DNA from: Rhizobium sp. 9140
GTDB lineage: Bacteria > Pseudomonadota > Alphaproteobacteria > Rhizobiales > Rhizobiaceae
Assembly: GCF_900067135.1 (NCBI RefSeq)
Contig: NZ_FJUR01000001.1
Coordinates: 2,483,501-2,547,500, forward strand
Direction: 5' to 3'
Length of the DNA stretch: 64,000 bases
This document shows positions 16,929 through 25,700 of this stretch, piece by piece; position 1 is the stretch's first letter, and each line of letters opens with the position of its first letter. A program made the translations under genes and the position numbers. Under the pieces are notes generated by a model. That model did not search any database, had not been told where the DNA came from, and saw only the letters and a list, made by a program, of their open reading frames with translations.

Positions 16929-17873
16929 TTACGCGCCGAACACCGACCATCCCGTGCGGTTTGCCAGCATTTCCAGCGCCAGCGAGCCGAGCTGCGAATT
17001 GCCATTTTCGTTCAGTCCTGGCGACCAGACGGCAACGGAGGCCTTTCCCGGCGCCACAGCCATGATGCCGCCACCCACGCCGCTCTTGCCGGGAAGGCCG
17101 ACATGATAGGCGAAATCGCCGGAGCCGTCGTAGTGGCCGCAGGTGAGCATCAGCGCGTTGATGCGCCGCGCCCGCTGGCGCGACACGATGGAATGCCCCG
17201 TGCCCGGCTGCTGCCCGTTATTGGCGAGGAAGAGGCCGGCTTTGGCAAGCTGCACGCAGGTCATCGCAATGGCGCAGTGGTGGAAATAGACCCCGAGCAC
17301 ATGCTCCACGGGATGATCGAGCTTTCCGAAGGATCGCATGAAATTGGCGAGCGCCGCATTGCGAAAACCCGTCGCGGCCTCCGATTTCGCCACCTGCGGA
17401 TCGATCGAGATATCCTCGTCATCGGCCAGCATCCGCATGAACCGCAGAATCTCGCCGATCACCTCCCGCGGCGTGTGGCCGGCAAGAATGAGGTCGCTGA
17501 TGGTGATGGCGCCGGCATTGATGAAGGGATTGCGCGGCTTTCCGCCCTCATGCTCCAGTTGCACGATCGAGTTGAAGGCGGAACCGGACGGCTCGCGCCC
17601 TACCCGCTTCCACAAGCGCTCGCCATGCTTGCCGAGCGCCAGCGTCAGCGTGAAGACCTTGGAAATACTTTGAATCGAAAAGGGAACAGCGGCATCACCG
17701 ACCGAAAAAACCTTACCATCGACCGTAACGATTGCCATGCCGAAGCTCTTCGGATCGATACGGGCGAGCTGCGGAATGTAGTCCGCGACCTTCCCCTCGC
17801 CGCGCCGCGGCTCGACTGCCGCATAGATGTCATCGAGCACCGACTGGAGATCGAGATGTTCCGTATCCGACAT
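16929..17873 (-). CDS. glsA: Glutaminase
   Basis: Hydrolyses glutamine to glutamate and ammonia. It is a 314-residue serine-dependent beta-lactamase-fold glutaminase. The catalytic S-x-x-K is in [10 protein letters not shown] (near residues 67-72). PFINAGAI (near residue 120) and [13 protein letters not shown] (near residue 265) match the family. The ATG at 17873 (MSDTEHLDL) is selected because the preceding 27 in-frame codons cross the terminator of rpsD. The gene follows rpsD on the same strand, isolated by that terminator. Confidence 0.95.
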   Translation of the reverse strand: MSDTEHLDLQSVLDDIYAAVEPRRGEGKVADYIPQLARIDPKSFGMAIVTVDGKVFSVGDAAVPFSIQSISKVFTLTLALGKHGERLWKRVGREPSGSAFNSIVQLEHEGGKPRNPFINAGAITISDLILAGHTPREVIGEILRFMRMLADDEDISIDPQVAKSEAATGFRNAALANFMRSFGKLDHPVEHVLGVYFHHCAIAMTCVQLAKAGLFLANNGQQPGTGHSIVSRQRARRINALMLTCGHYDGSGDFAYHVGLPGKSGVGGGIMAVAPGKASVAVWSPGLNENGNSQLGSLALEMLANRTGWSVFGA

Positions 17874-17910
17874 GGGGTCCTCACGTCGTTGCCAGGCGGT
17901 TCTTCGCATG

Positions 17911-17942
17911 AAAAAAGCCGCCCCGAATGGAGCGGCTTTTTC
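17911..17942 (-). terminator. Rho-independent terminator of rpsD
   Basis: On the minus strand GCCGCTCC-ATTC-GGGGCGGC is followed by TTTTTT. The mirror A/T runs make it potentially bidirectional. It lies between rpsD and glsA. Confidence 0.9.
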
Positions 17943-17975
17943 CGGAATGTGCAAGGCCGAAGCCTGCCCAAAAGC

Positions 17976-18593
17976 TTATCGCGAATAGAATTCGACGACG
18001 AGGTTCGGTTCCATGATGACGGCGTAAGGCACGTCTGCAAGGAACGGGATGCGTGCGAAGGTCGCAACCATCTTGTTGTGATCGACTTCGATGTAGTCGG
18101 GAACGTCACGCTCTGCGAGGCCGACGGCTTCGAGAACGGAGACGAGCTGCTTGGACTTTTCGCGAACTTCGATGACGTCGCCGACCTTGCAGCGATAGGA
18201 ACCGATGTTGACGCGAACGCCGTTGACCGTGACGTGGCCGTGGTTGACGAACTGACGGGCAGCAAAGACCGTGGGAACGAACTTGGCGCGATACACGATC
18301 GCGTCGAGACGCGATTCGAGCAGACCGATCAGGTTCTCCGAAGTGTCACCCTTGCGGCGGTTGGCTTCGTCGTAGGTCGCGCGGAACTGCTTCTCGCGGA
18401 TGTCGCCGTAGTAGCCCTTGAGCTTCTGCTTGGCGCGCAGCTGAACACCGAAGTCCGAAAGCTTGGACTTGCGACGCTGGCCGTGCTGGCCGGGGCCGTA
18501 TTCGCGGCGGTTCACCGGGGACTTCGGACGACCCCAGATGTTCTCGCCCATACGGCGGTCGATTTTGTACTTGGACGATTCGCGCTTGCTCAT
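17976..18593 (-). CDS. rpsD: 30S ribosomal protein S4
   Basis: A primary 16S rRNA binding protein of 205 residues with the alphaproteobacterial N-terminus ([21 protein letters not shown]), the S4 domain near residues 95-155 ([29 protein letters not shown]) and a C-terminal FYSR. The ATG at 18593 has GAAAGG about 7 bases upstream. It is monocistronic, with its own terminator. A TTGACA (minus strand, 18727-18722) lies about 130 bases upstream, but its -10 partner is weak. Confidence 0.98.
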   Translation of the reverse strand: MSKRESSKYKIDRRMGENIWGRPKSPVNRREYGPGQHGQRRKSKLSDFGVQLRAKQKLKGYYGDIREKQFRATYDEANRRKGDTSENLIGLLESRLDAIVYRAKFVPTVFAARQFVNHGHVTVNGVRVNIGSYRCKVGDVIEVREKSKQLVSVLEAVGLAERDVPDYIEVDHNKMVATFARIPFLADVPYAVIMEPNLVVEFYSR

Positions 18594-18725
18594 CGCATTT
18601 CCTTTCAGAACGTTGCACCCGCTTGTTGCCAGACAGGATGAAGGAAACACGCCCTCCTCTGAACCGCTTGCGCCGTTCTGACAGGCCTCTCACATTACGC
18701 TAACGGAGACGCCACGGGACATGTC

Positions 18726-18753
18726 AAATAAAACACCGGGCTTTGCGGCCCGG
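18726..18753 (-). terminator. Minus-strand terminator upstream of rpsD
   Basis: On the minus strand CCGGGC-CGCAAA-GCCCGG is followed by TGTTTTATTT. It would end leftward transcripts coming from beyond 18.75 kb; the nearest leftward gene now ends at 19519, on the far side of the VapBC module. Confidence 0.7.
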
Positions 18754-18805
18754 CGTTGTCGCGGTGTTTAGGGGCAAGTCATGGAATTGTCAACATCAGG
18801 ATGCG

Positions 18806-18834
18806 TTGAGGTGACCGGCGTTGTCGGATATAAA
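18806..18834 (+). promoter_or_regulatory. Promoter of the VapBC module
   Basis: TTGAGG (18806-18811), a 17-base spacer and TATAAA (18829-18834). The start would be near 18841, just before the antitoxin ribosome-binding site GGAGAA (18850-18855). Confidence 0.6.
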
Positions 18835-18858
18835 GACCTATCGAATATGGAGAACGTC

Positions 18859-19086
18859 ATGCCGCGGACTGCAAGGATCGATGAAGACCTCGTTGACGCC
18901 GTCGAAGGAATGGCCGCACGTGAGAAGAAAACGTTCGATGAAATTGTTTCCGAACTCGTGCGTGGCTCTCTTGAACGGTCGCCGACGGGAGTCGAGCGAA
19001 ACGGATTTCCGATTCTCCCCTATACCCCGGGTACCCCGGTCACAACTCTGGAGATGGTCAACGCGCTTCGAGACGAGGAGGCATGA
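18859..19086 (+). CDS. VapB-like antitoxin
   Basis: A 75-residue protein. The N-terminal half (PRTARIDEDLVDAVEGMAAREKKTFDEIVSELVRGSL) has a ribbon-helix-helix-like arrangement: a short beta strand, then two helices. The C-terminal half, with FPILPYTPGTPVTTLEMVNALRDEE, looks like the toxin-binding tail of VapB proteins. The ATG at 18859 is chosen for GGAG 6 bases upstream; in-frame ATGs at 18847 and 18781 are less likely. Its stop overlaps the vapC start (ATGA). Such antitoxins bind their own promoter, alone or with toxin. It appears intact although its toxin is broken. Confidence 0.75.
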   Translation: MPRTARIDEDLVDAVEGMAAREKKTFDEIVSELVRGSLERSPTGVERNGFPILPYTPGTPVTTLEMVNALRDEEA

Positions 19087-19517
19087 TCTATCTTCTCGAT
19101 GTGAATGTTCTGATCGCGCTGCTGGACGCCGGCAGTCCGTTTCATAGCGCCGCACACGAATAGATAAGTGATCTCGGCGAGGATGGCTGGGCCACATGCC
19201 CGATCACGGAGAACGGCGTCATTCGGATACTGAGCAACCGAACCTATGTCCGTTACCCAGGCTCGGCCATCGTGGCCTCCGGAATGATCGATATGATAGC
19301 GAAACTTGCCAGACGGCATTCTTGGGCGGATGACGTCAGCCTCGCAAACACCGCTCTCTTTTCTCTCGAGAGAATTACCCATCACAATCAGATCACCGAC
19401 ACCTACCTTCTCGGCCTTGCAACGTCGAAGCGCGGCAGGCTTGCGACCTTCGACCGTCATATCGATGTGACAACCGTCATCGGCGGTGCCGACGCCCTTC
19501 ACCTCATCCCGACCTGA
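19083..19517 (+). pseudogene. VapC-type PIN-domain toxin with in-frame stop
   Basis: VapC toxins are Mg-dependent PIN ribonucleases. Reading from the ATG at 19083 gives the PIN start MIYLLDVNVLIALLD (first acidic residue in LLDVN), then HSAAHE, then TAG at 19161-19163. The same frame continues as a perfect PIN domain: WATCPITENGVIRILSN (second acidic E), a DDVSL segment, ITDTYLLGLA (third and fourth acidic positions) and GRLATFD, to 19517. In relatives the residue after HE/HR is usually W, so TGG to TAG is the simplest origin. There is no other lesion, so the mutation is recent or the stop is sometimes read through. A fragment starting at 19272 lacks the first catalytic residues. Confidence 0.85.
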
Positions 19518-19518
19518 C

Positions 19519-21030
19519 CTACTCCGCGGCACTCCGCTCGTCCATGTCGAGCGCAGCATTCGGATCACCCGGCGCCGTCTCGGTCTTCAGATCGGGAAAC
19601 GCAACGATCCGGCGGCCGGACGCATCGCCATGCACGACGATCAGCCCCTGCTCTTCGAAATAGCCGAGCAGCCGGCGGGCGCGGCGTGAGGAATGGGTGC
19701 CATAGGCGCGCGCGATCATCAGGTCGGATGGACATGGCAGTCCGCGCAAGGCCGCCTGTGCAACGTTCAGGAACACGCCCTGAAGATCCTCCGTCACCTG
19801 CCGCGACAGGTCGAGCGCCGTCTTCCAGGCATCACTCGCAGCTGTATCGGCATCGACGCCGGAGCGGCTGATCGCCATCTTGCGCCGGAAGGCCGACAGC
19901 GAAAGTGCTGCACCCGGCACGCGGCGGATACGGCAGCGCACGAGGAAGTCCTGAAACAGCTCCGCATCGGGCCGGAAGGCCGCACCGGGATGATCGAGGA
20001 TTTCGGCAAGAATCTGGTCGAGCAGCGCCTCCCGGTCGGCCGGCGGCATGTCCGGCTGCTGGGCACGCGCCTCGATGGGTGCCGCGGGTTCCGGGCGGGG
20101 ACGCGAGAGTTCGGCCAGAATATCCGTCGCCGGCCGCGGCGCCGGCGCCGTACGGCGCGTCAGCGGCCGGGTGAGTTCGTCCGGGTCGGGCGTGAAGATC
20201 AGGTCCTCCACGTCCGCCAACGCTTCCGGCAGCGGCGTCAGCATCGGGCTGGTCGAGCGTGCCGAGGTCTCCACCGTCCCGATCATCACCGGCAGCGGGC
20301 GACGCGACAGAGCCGGCCCGAGCGCCACGAAGGAGCCGCGCTTCAGGTCGCGAAACATTTCCGCCGTCCGCCGGTCCATGCCCAGCAGATCGGCGGCGCG
20401 CGCCATGTCGATATCGAGAAAGGTGCGTCCCATCAGGAAGTTGGAGGCTTCCGCTGCCACGTTCTTGGCAAGCTTCGCCAGCCGCTGGGTCGCGATCACG
20501 CCGGCGAGACCTCGTTTACGTCCGCGGCACATCAGATTGGTCATCGCGCCCAGCGAGAGCTTGCGCACCTCTTCCGTCACGTCGCCCCCGACCGAGGGCG
20601 CAAACAGCTGCGCCTCGTCCACGACAACGAGGATTGGATACCAGAACTCCCGGTCCGCATCGAACAGCGCATTCAGAAACAGGCCGGCGGTGCGCATCTG
20701 CTGCTCGATATCCAGCCCTTCGAGCGACAGCACGCAGGAGACGCGATGCTGGCGGATGCGCGAGGCGATGCCCGCAAGCTCCGCCTCCGTCCGCTCGCCT
20801 TCGACGACGACATGGCCGAACTTGTCGGCCAGCGTGACGAAGTCGCCTTCCGGATCGATGATGCACTGCTGCACCCAGGGCGCGGATTGCTCGAGAAGAC
20901 GGCGGAGCAGATGCGACTTGCCGGAACCGGAATTGCCTTGCACCAGAAGGCGCGTCGCCAGCAGTTCCTCGATATCGAGCGGTACGGACGTCCCGTCCAT
21001 CGCCGTCCCCATGTCGATGCCGACCTTCAT
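19519..21030 (-). CDS. HerA/DUF87-type ATPase with C-terminal winged helix
   Basis: A 503-residue ATPase of the HerA-FtsK superfamily. Walker A is GNSGSGKS (residues 33-40). Walker B is ILVVVDEAQLF (near residue 134). Sensor-like GVIATQRLAKLAK (near residue 178) is typical of DUF87/HerA hexameric motors. Residues 280-330 form a Pro/Arg-rich linker. The final 120 residues end in a winged-helix-like domain (MIARAYGTHSSRRARRLLGYFEEQGLIVV). HerA usually partners NurA nuclease, but no nuclease gene is adjacent. It ends two bases from the vapC remnant. Its role could be DNA translocation or repair; the partner is unknown. Confidence 0.75.
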   Translation of the reverse strand: MKVGIDMGTAMDGTSVPLDIEELLATRLLVQGNSGSGKSHLLRRLLEQSAPWVQQCIIDPEGDFVTLADKFGHVVVEGERTEAELAGIASRIRQHRVSCVLSLEGLDIEQQMRTAGLFLNALFDADREFWYPILVVVDEAQLFAPSVGGDVTEEVRKLSLGAMTNLMCRGRKRGLAGVIATQRLAKLAKNVAAEASNFLMGRTFLDIDMARAADLLGMDRRTAEMFRDLKRGSFVALGPALSRRPLPVMIGTVETSARSTSPMLTPLPEALADVEDLIFTPDPDELTRPLTRRTAPAPRPATDILAELSRPRPEPAAPIEARAQQPDMPPADREALLDQILAEILDHPGAAFRPDAELFQDFLVRCRIRRVPGAALSLSAFRRKMAISRSGVDADTAASDAWKTALDLSRQVTEDLQGVFLNVAQAALRGLPCPSDLMIARAYGTHSSRRARRLLGYFEEQGLIVVHGDASGRRIVAFPDLKTETAPGDPNAALDMDERSAAE

Positions 21031-21133
21031 GAAACCCTCGTTCTCGTCTGGAATGCCGCGCCGCCACGCCGGCAGTCTTCATGCCTATCAGAATGTGCAC
21101 CCCTTTGCGCCCGTCATCGGGCGCAACCCACAG

Positions 21134-21928
21134 CTAAAGCGGCGGCGACACCGTCAGCCCGAACCCTTGGAGCAAGCGGCGCGTGGAAAAGTCAGGGGCG
21201 GCCGAGGTGAAGATGGCGGGATCGATGCCCGTCAGCGGAACATAACTCTCTGGCGGCGGCACCAGCCGGCGCGCCTGCCGGGCGATGGCTTCCGCCGGAT
21301 CGAGCCAATCGACCGGCCAGGGCGCGAGCTTGCGGAAAACGTTCGCCATGAAGGGATAATGCGTACAGGCGAGCACGACGATATCCGTTCGACGCCCGTC
21401 AACCTCCCGAAAGCAGGGCGCGATTTCCGCCAGCACGGCGGCATCCTCCATCGTCTCGCCGCGAATATAGGCCTCTGCCATGGCCGCCAGATGCTGCGAG
21501 CCGACAAGCTGGACATCGCACTTCGCGGCGAAGGACTGGATGAGATCTCGGGTATAGGCGCGCTTGACCGTACCTGGCGTGGCGAGCACCGAGACCATGC
21601 CGGACCGTGTTCGCTCCGCCGCCGGCTTAATGGCGGGAACCGTGCCGACGAAACGCATCTGCGGGAAAGCTGCGCGCAACTCGGCCCCGACTAGCGTGAA
21701 CGCCGTATTGCAGGCGACGATGCAGATCTCCGGATCGTGTTCAGCGAGAAGGTCTGCGAAAAGGCCGATGATCCGCGCCTTGAGCGCCGCCTCGTCCGCC
21801 CAGCCGCCATAGGGAAAGCCGGCATCGTCGGCGACATAGACGAAATGCCGCTCCGGCATCAGCACCCGCGCTTCGCGCAGCACCGTCAGTCCGCCGATAC
21901 CGCTGTCGAAGACGAGAACCGGCTTCAT
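21134..21928 (-). CDS. murI: Glutamate racemase
   Basis: Supplies D-glutamate for peptidoglycan. Its 264 residues contain [12 protein letters not shown] (residues 5-16, catalytic Asp-Ser), the first catalytic Cys in IVACNTA (near residue 73) and the second in VLACTHYPF (near residue 185). It begins one base after the stop of the upstream RNA methylase gene, so the two are co-transcribed and probably coupled. The ATPase gene follows 103 bases downstream. Confidence 0.96.
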   Translation of the reverse strand: MKPVLVFDSGIGGLTVLREARVLMPERHFVYVADDAGFPYGGWADEAALKARIIGLFADLLAEHDPEICIVACNTAFTLVGAELRAAFPQMRFVGTVPAIKPAAERTRSGMVSVLATPGTVKRAYTRDLIQSFAAKCDVQLVGSQHLAAMAEAYIRGETMEDAAVLAEIAPCFREVDGRRTDIVVLACTHYPFMANVFRKLAPWPVDWLDPAEAIARQARRLVPPPESYVPLTGIDPAIFTSAAPDFSTRRLLQGFGLTVSPPL

Positions 21929-21929
21929 G

Positions 21930-22790
21930 TCAGCCCTCGCTCTCGTCCGGCGTTACCGTCTCCGGCGACGCGACAGGACGGCCAGCGCCGCTCCGCCCAT
22001 CAGCAGGTGCACCCGCGCCGCGCGGCGTTTCCCGGGAAAAGCGGTCGAGCGAGGAGATGACGCCGCGGATAACGCGGATTTCGGTGGCGCTGAAGGCGGG
22101 TCGCGTCAGCACGGCCCGCAAATTGTCCACCAGCTTCGGGCGCTTGGCGAGCGGCCGGAAATAGCCCCGCGAATCGAGCGCTTCTTCCACATGATCGAAC
22201 AGACCCTGCAGATCGGTCTTGGTCGCCGGCTGCTGCGGCAGCGCGTGGAAGGAGGTCTGGTCCTCCGACACCATGGACGTTTTCATCCACTCGTACGACA
22301 TCAGCAGCACGGCCTGCGCGAGATTGAGCGAGGCGAAGGCCGGATTGACCGGAAACGTCACGATCTCGTCGGCCAGCGCGATCTCTTCATTGGTGAGACC
22401 GGTGCGCTCACGGCCAAAGAGAATGCCGGTCTTCTCCCCCTTGACGAAACGGCCGCGCAGCGTTTCCGCCGCCACGCCCGGCGCACGCACCGGCTTATAG
22501 CCGTATCGGTCACGCGCTGTCGTCGCATAGACGAAATTCAGGTCGGCGACGGCCTCTTCCGTGGTCTCGTAGAGCTTGGCGGCGTTGATGACATGGTCGG
22601 CCCGGCTGGCGGCGGCTTGCGCCTTTTCGCTCGGCCAGCCGTCGCGCGGGTTGACGAGACGCAGTTCGGCCAGCCCGAAATTCGCCATTGCCCGCGCAAC
22701 CATGCCGATGTTCTCGCCAAGCTGCGGATGGACCAGAATGATCGCCGGTCCTTCCGCCAGAAGCGGGCGCTCGCTGTTCGTGCCTGCCAT
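21930..22790 (-). CDS. TrmJ-like tRNA/rRNA 2'-O-methyltransferase
   Basis: A SPOUT-family methylase of 286 residues. The N-terminal strand [24 protein letters not shown] (residues 17-40) is SPOUT motif 1 of the TrmH/TrmJ group. Motif 2 is [16 protein letters not shown] (near residue 120). Motif 3 is [20 protein letters not shown] (near residue 148), which forms the knot. TrmJ methylates position 32 of tRNAs using AdoMet. A charged C-terminal extension follows. It is upstream of and coupled to murI. The TrmJ assignment over other TrmH-group-1 enzymes is by overall pattern. Confidence 0.85.
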   Translation of the reverse strand: MAGTNSERPLLAEGPAIILVHPQLGENIGMVARAMANFGLAELRLVNPRDGWPSEKAQAAASRADHVINAAKLYETTEEAVADLNFVYATTARDRYGYKPVRAPGVAAETLRGRFVKGEKTGILFGRERTGLTNEEIALADEIVTFPVNPAFASLNLAQAVLLMSYEWMKTSMVSEDQTSFHALPQQPATKTDLQGLFDHVEEALDSRGYFRPLAKRPKLVDNLRAVLTRPAFSATEIRVIRGVISSLDRFSRETPRGAGAPADGRSGAGRPVASPETVTPDESEG

Positions 22791-22884
22791 ATCGTTCCCA
22801 TTCCAAGCGGTGCCGCATCCGGAACGGCACCCGTCACCTATTGCCGCTTCGTCGCACAGATCGTCCGGTTTTGAAAGACGGCGC

Positions 22885-23403
22885 CTACTGCGCCCCCTGC
22901 GCAGCGATGGCGGCCAGTTCCGCTTTCAGCGAACCCTGCTCACCGCCGCGCAGGATATCGTCGATGACGGGACGACCGTTCTCCTCGACGACGGTGAAAT
23001 GCAGCTCGGCGGGCTTCCGGTCGCCCGGATCTTCGAGGCAGGAGATATTGTCGAAGGTAACAGCCACATCTGCGCGCCCGCTCACGGGTGCTGCGGGCAC
23101 GATCTTCACGTCCTTCAGCGAGCAACTGTCCTGTCCGCTGACGATCGGGTCGTAATCGAGCGGCGAATCGCCATCCTCGAACGCGGGAAAACGTGTCGCG
23201 TCCTTGTAGACGCGCACGAAATCCTGGCTGTAAATCCGCCTCAGGCGCTCGTCATCGAAATAGTCGCGTGGTTCCCCGACCGGATTTTCCGACCAGCCGT
23301 TCTGCGCTTCCGCCATGACCTCCTTGACCGGCGCCGCGACATCGGCGGCATGTGCCGCCGTGCTGGCAAGGGCAAGAAGGGTAAAGAGAAGGGTTCGTTT
23401 CAC
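22885..23403 (-). CDS. Secreted DUF3828-like protein, GTG start
   Basis: A 172-residue exported protein with signal peptide KRTLLFTLLALASTAAHA followed by ADVA. The mature domain has Y-F-D-D-E-x-L-x-x-I-Y, then DYDPIVSGQDS, a central beta region, and TVVEENGRPVIDDIL. This resembles DUF3828 (YbjP/YqhG-like) and closely parallels the protein at 35320-35790 (DFDPVISGNDG, TLVQEHGGWKVDDIA). Two Cys (DSCSL, ISCLE) may form a disulfide. The start is a GTG at 23403 that overlaps the upstream stop (GTGA), so it depends on translation of the FUSC gene. Function is unknown. Confidence 0.72.
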   Translation of the reverse strand: MKRTLLFTLLALASTAAHAADVAAPVKEVMAEAQNGWSENPVGEPRDYFDDERLRRIYSQDFVRVYKDATRFPAFEDGDSPLDYDPIVSGQDSCSLKDVKIVPAAPVSGRADVAVTFDNISCLEDPGDRKPAELHFTVVEENGRPVIDDILRGGEQGSLKAELAAIAAQGAQ

Positions 23404-25523
23404 GCGCGGCTCTCCTGATGTGACCCCGGCTCGGTCGACGGGGATGTCTGTGGCACGTCCCCCGGCTCCAGCCGCGACAGCGTCAGCGCGATCATCTCCA
23501 GACCGACGAGGGACGATTGCCGCGATAGGCGGAAATGACGGCGCTTGCGCGGCAGCGCCATTCGCTTCGTCAGAAATAACGCACCGCCCTTCGCCTCGAT
23601 CCGGTCGACGGCGGCCAGCGCCTCCGCCACCAGCGGCGCCATCTGCGCGGACGGTAGGCCGCCTTCGTCTACTTCCCCTCCACCGACGACGTGCAAGGCC
23701 CGCCCGTTGCGAGACGGATCGGCCGCGAGCCCGCCGGCAAAGGTCCGCGCCCAGTAGGTCGCCGTCATCAGGGTCATCAGCGTTTGTCGCACGACGCCCG
23801 GCCGCGTCACCAGCTGCCAGGAGGATCCAAGCGGCCGCACGACCGAGGAAAGTTCGGCATAGGCCCGCTCCAGCACCTGCGACCGGTGGATGAGATCGAA
23901 ACCGCTGCGTCCTTCCGCTGCATCCGTCAGCAGGCGCCGCAGCGCCGCGCACCAGCGCTGAAGCGCCTCACCCGCCAGCGTTTCCGTCCGTGCCGGAAAG
24001 ACCAGAAAGGCCACCGCCAGCCCCGCGAGCGAGCCGATGACCGTCTCTTCGAGCCGCAGGATCAGCACCTCCGGCGTCAGGCTGCCGATCAGGCTGTAGA
24101 CCAGCGCCAGCACGATCGACACGAAGAAGGTCATAGCCGCATAGGAGATGGCCAGGAGGTAGAAGGCCAGAAAGACGCAGACAGCGGCAAGGATGAGAAC
24201 GACCGGCGTCATCGCCTGCAGCAGACTGGCCGCGACGAGACCGACGGCAATGCCGAACAGCGTCCCGATGGACCGCTGCACGGCCCGCATCGCCGTATCC
24301 CCGCGAGATCGCGTGTTGGTAAAGACGAGAAAGGCCGACAGCACCGCCCAGAACCATCGTTCCCGCGACAGCATCAGCCCGAAGACCATGGCAAGGGCGG
24401 AGGCGAGCGTGATCTGGATGGCCGTGCGCACCGCCGGGTCGGAGAGGGTGAAGTCTGCCAGCTTGAGCCCGACCGCTCCGGCAGTGTCAGGCGCCTTCAT
24501 CCCTCGCGAAACATCCGGCGCCCCCGCGAGCCTCTGCACCGCAACGGCAAGCCGCCGCCGCACGGCATCGACCGACAGGCAGGCATCGATCGTCTCCTGC
24601 AGATAGATGTCGTCCGGTGCCGATCGCGCGGCATTGCGGGCCAGCCGTTCCATCCGCTCCCGCGATCCGGCGCGCAAGGCGGCAACCAGCTGCGCCGGCG
24701 GAAAAGCCTGCCGCGAGAGAACGATCAGGCTCTCGGCGGCGACATGCAGTTCGAAGAGGCAGACCGTCACCGCGATCCGGCGCGGGTCGTCCCGCTCCGG
24801 ATCGTGTCGTCCGTCCGTCTCGGGCCGCGCCGGCACGAAACTTTCCGCCATCATCACGGCATCCTTCAGCCGCTCCACCTGCCGATCCATCTGCCGCCGG
24901 TCGCGCTCGTCGATCCCGCCGGTCGTCGCCGAAATCCGGGCGAGGATGCGATCGACCCGCGTTTCCACCGCCGCCACCGCCCGACCGAGATCGAGCCGCC
25001 AGTCGTCGGCGAGGGCGAAGCGCCGAACGCCCTGCCCCACCAGAAGCGCTGTCAGCGGCCCCAGCGCCGTGACCGGCAGGTCGCCGAGATCGGGCCTGAG
25101 ATAGGCCCCGATGAAGTAGGACATGAAGGCGAACATGCCGAGCGCGAAGCCGCGCGGCCCAAAGGTCCTGGCGTAAGTGGCCAGGAAGATCAGCACGAGG
25201 AAGGCGAGATCGGAGGCGAGCCGGTTTCCTTCCAGAAGTGCTGCGAGCCCTACGACGCCGATGCAGACGCCGCAGCCCATAAGCCGCGTCACGAACTGCT
25301 CGCGCATCGAGGCGTCCTTCACCGACAGGCCGCTCTGGATCGACAGCGTGATGGCCAACGCATAGGCGGCTCTCGGCAGGGGCAAGATGAAGCTATGCAA
25401 CGCCGCGAGAAGACCGACGGACAGGCAGACGCTCAGCGTTACCCGCAGCCCGGTGCGCAGCCGCGAAAAGGCAGGATCGTTGGCGAGCAGCCAGTCACGC
25501 AGGGAAAAGACATCCATGGCCAT
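23400..25523 (-). CDS. FUSC-family inner-membrane transporter
   Basis: A 707-residue membrane protein of the FUSC/aromatic acid exporter (AaeB/YccS-like) family. It has the internal two-fold plan: a first block of about six membrane segments (residues 25-180), a large cytosolic domain (about 180-350), a second membrane block (about 365-520: RTAIQITLASALAMVFGLMLSRERWFWAVLSAFLVF) and a cytosolic tail. The second half contains the FUSC motif SIGTLFGIAVG. Relatives export aromatic acids or stress metabolites together with membrane-fusion partners, none of which is nearby. It is translationally coupled to the DUF3828-like gene. Confidence 0.85.
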   Translation of the reverse strand: MAMDVFSLRDWLLANDPAFSRLRTGLRVTLSVCLSVGLLAALHSFILPLPRAAYALAITLSIQSGLSVKDASMREQFVTRLMGCGVCIGVVGLAALLEGNRLASDLAFLVLIFLATYARTFGPRGFALGMFAFMSYFIGAYLRPDLGDLPVTALGPLTALLVGQGVRRFALADDWRLDLGRAVAAVETRVDRILARISATTGGIDERDRRQMDRQVERLKDAVMMAESFVPARPETDGRHDPERDDPRRIAVTVCLFELHVAAESLIVLSRQAFPPAQLVAALRAGSRERMERLARNAARSAPDDIYLQETIDACLSVDAVRRRLAVAVQRLAGAPDVSRGMKAPDTAGAVGLKLADFTLSDPAVRTAIQITLASALAMVFGLMLSRERWFWAVLSAFLVFTNTRSRGDTAMRAVQRSIGTLFGIAVGLVAASLLQAMTPVVLILAAVCVFLAFYLLAISYAAMTFFVSIVLALVYSLIGSLTPEVLILRLEETVIGSLAGLAVAFLVFPARTETLAGEALQRWCAALRRLLTDAAEGRSGFDLIHRSQVLERAYAELSSVVRPLGSSWQLVTRPGVVRQTLMTLMTATYWARTFAGGLAADPSRNGRALHVVGGGEVDEGGLPSAQMAPLVAEALAAVDRIEAKGGALFLTKRMALPRKRRHFRLSRQSSLVGLEMIALTLSRLEPGDVPQTSPSTEPGSHQESRA

Positions 25524-25598
25524 GCCGTATGAACGCTCGATCCACTGTTTTCAAACGGTAAGATCGCGAAAGCCGCATAAGTTTTAGCGCCCGCCGCT

Positions 25599-25626
25599 TT
25601 GCCTCGGGCCTTGCCAATGCTATAGC
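25599..25626 (+). promoter_or_regulatory. Possible icd promoter
   Basis: TTGCCT (25599-25604), a 16-base spacer and TATAGC (25621-25626), ending about 75 bases before the icd ATG. Confidence 0.4.
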
Positions 25627-25700
25627 GCCACCTATCGTCCGTTCCGCAAACGGGGCATCCGTTCTTTCCAGCCCCACTCCAAGCTACGAGGCACGTTTTC

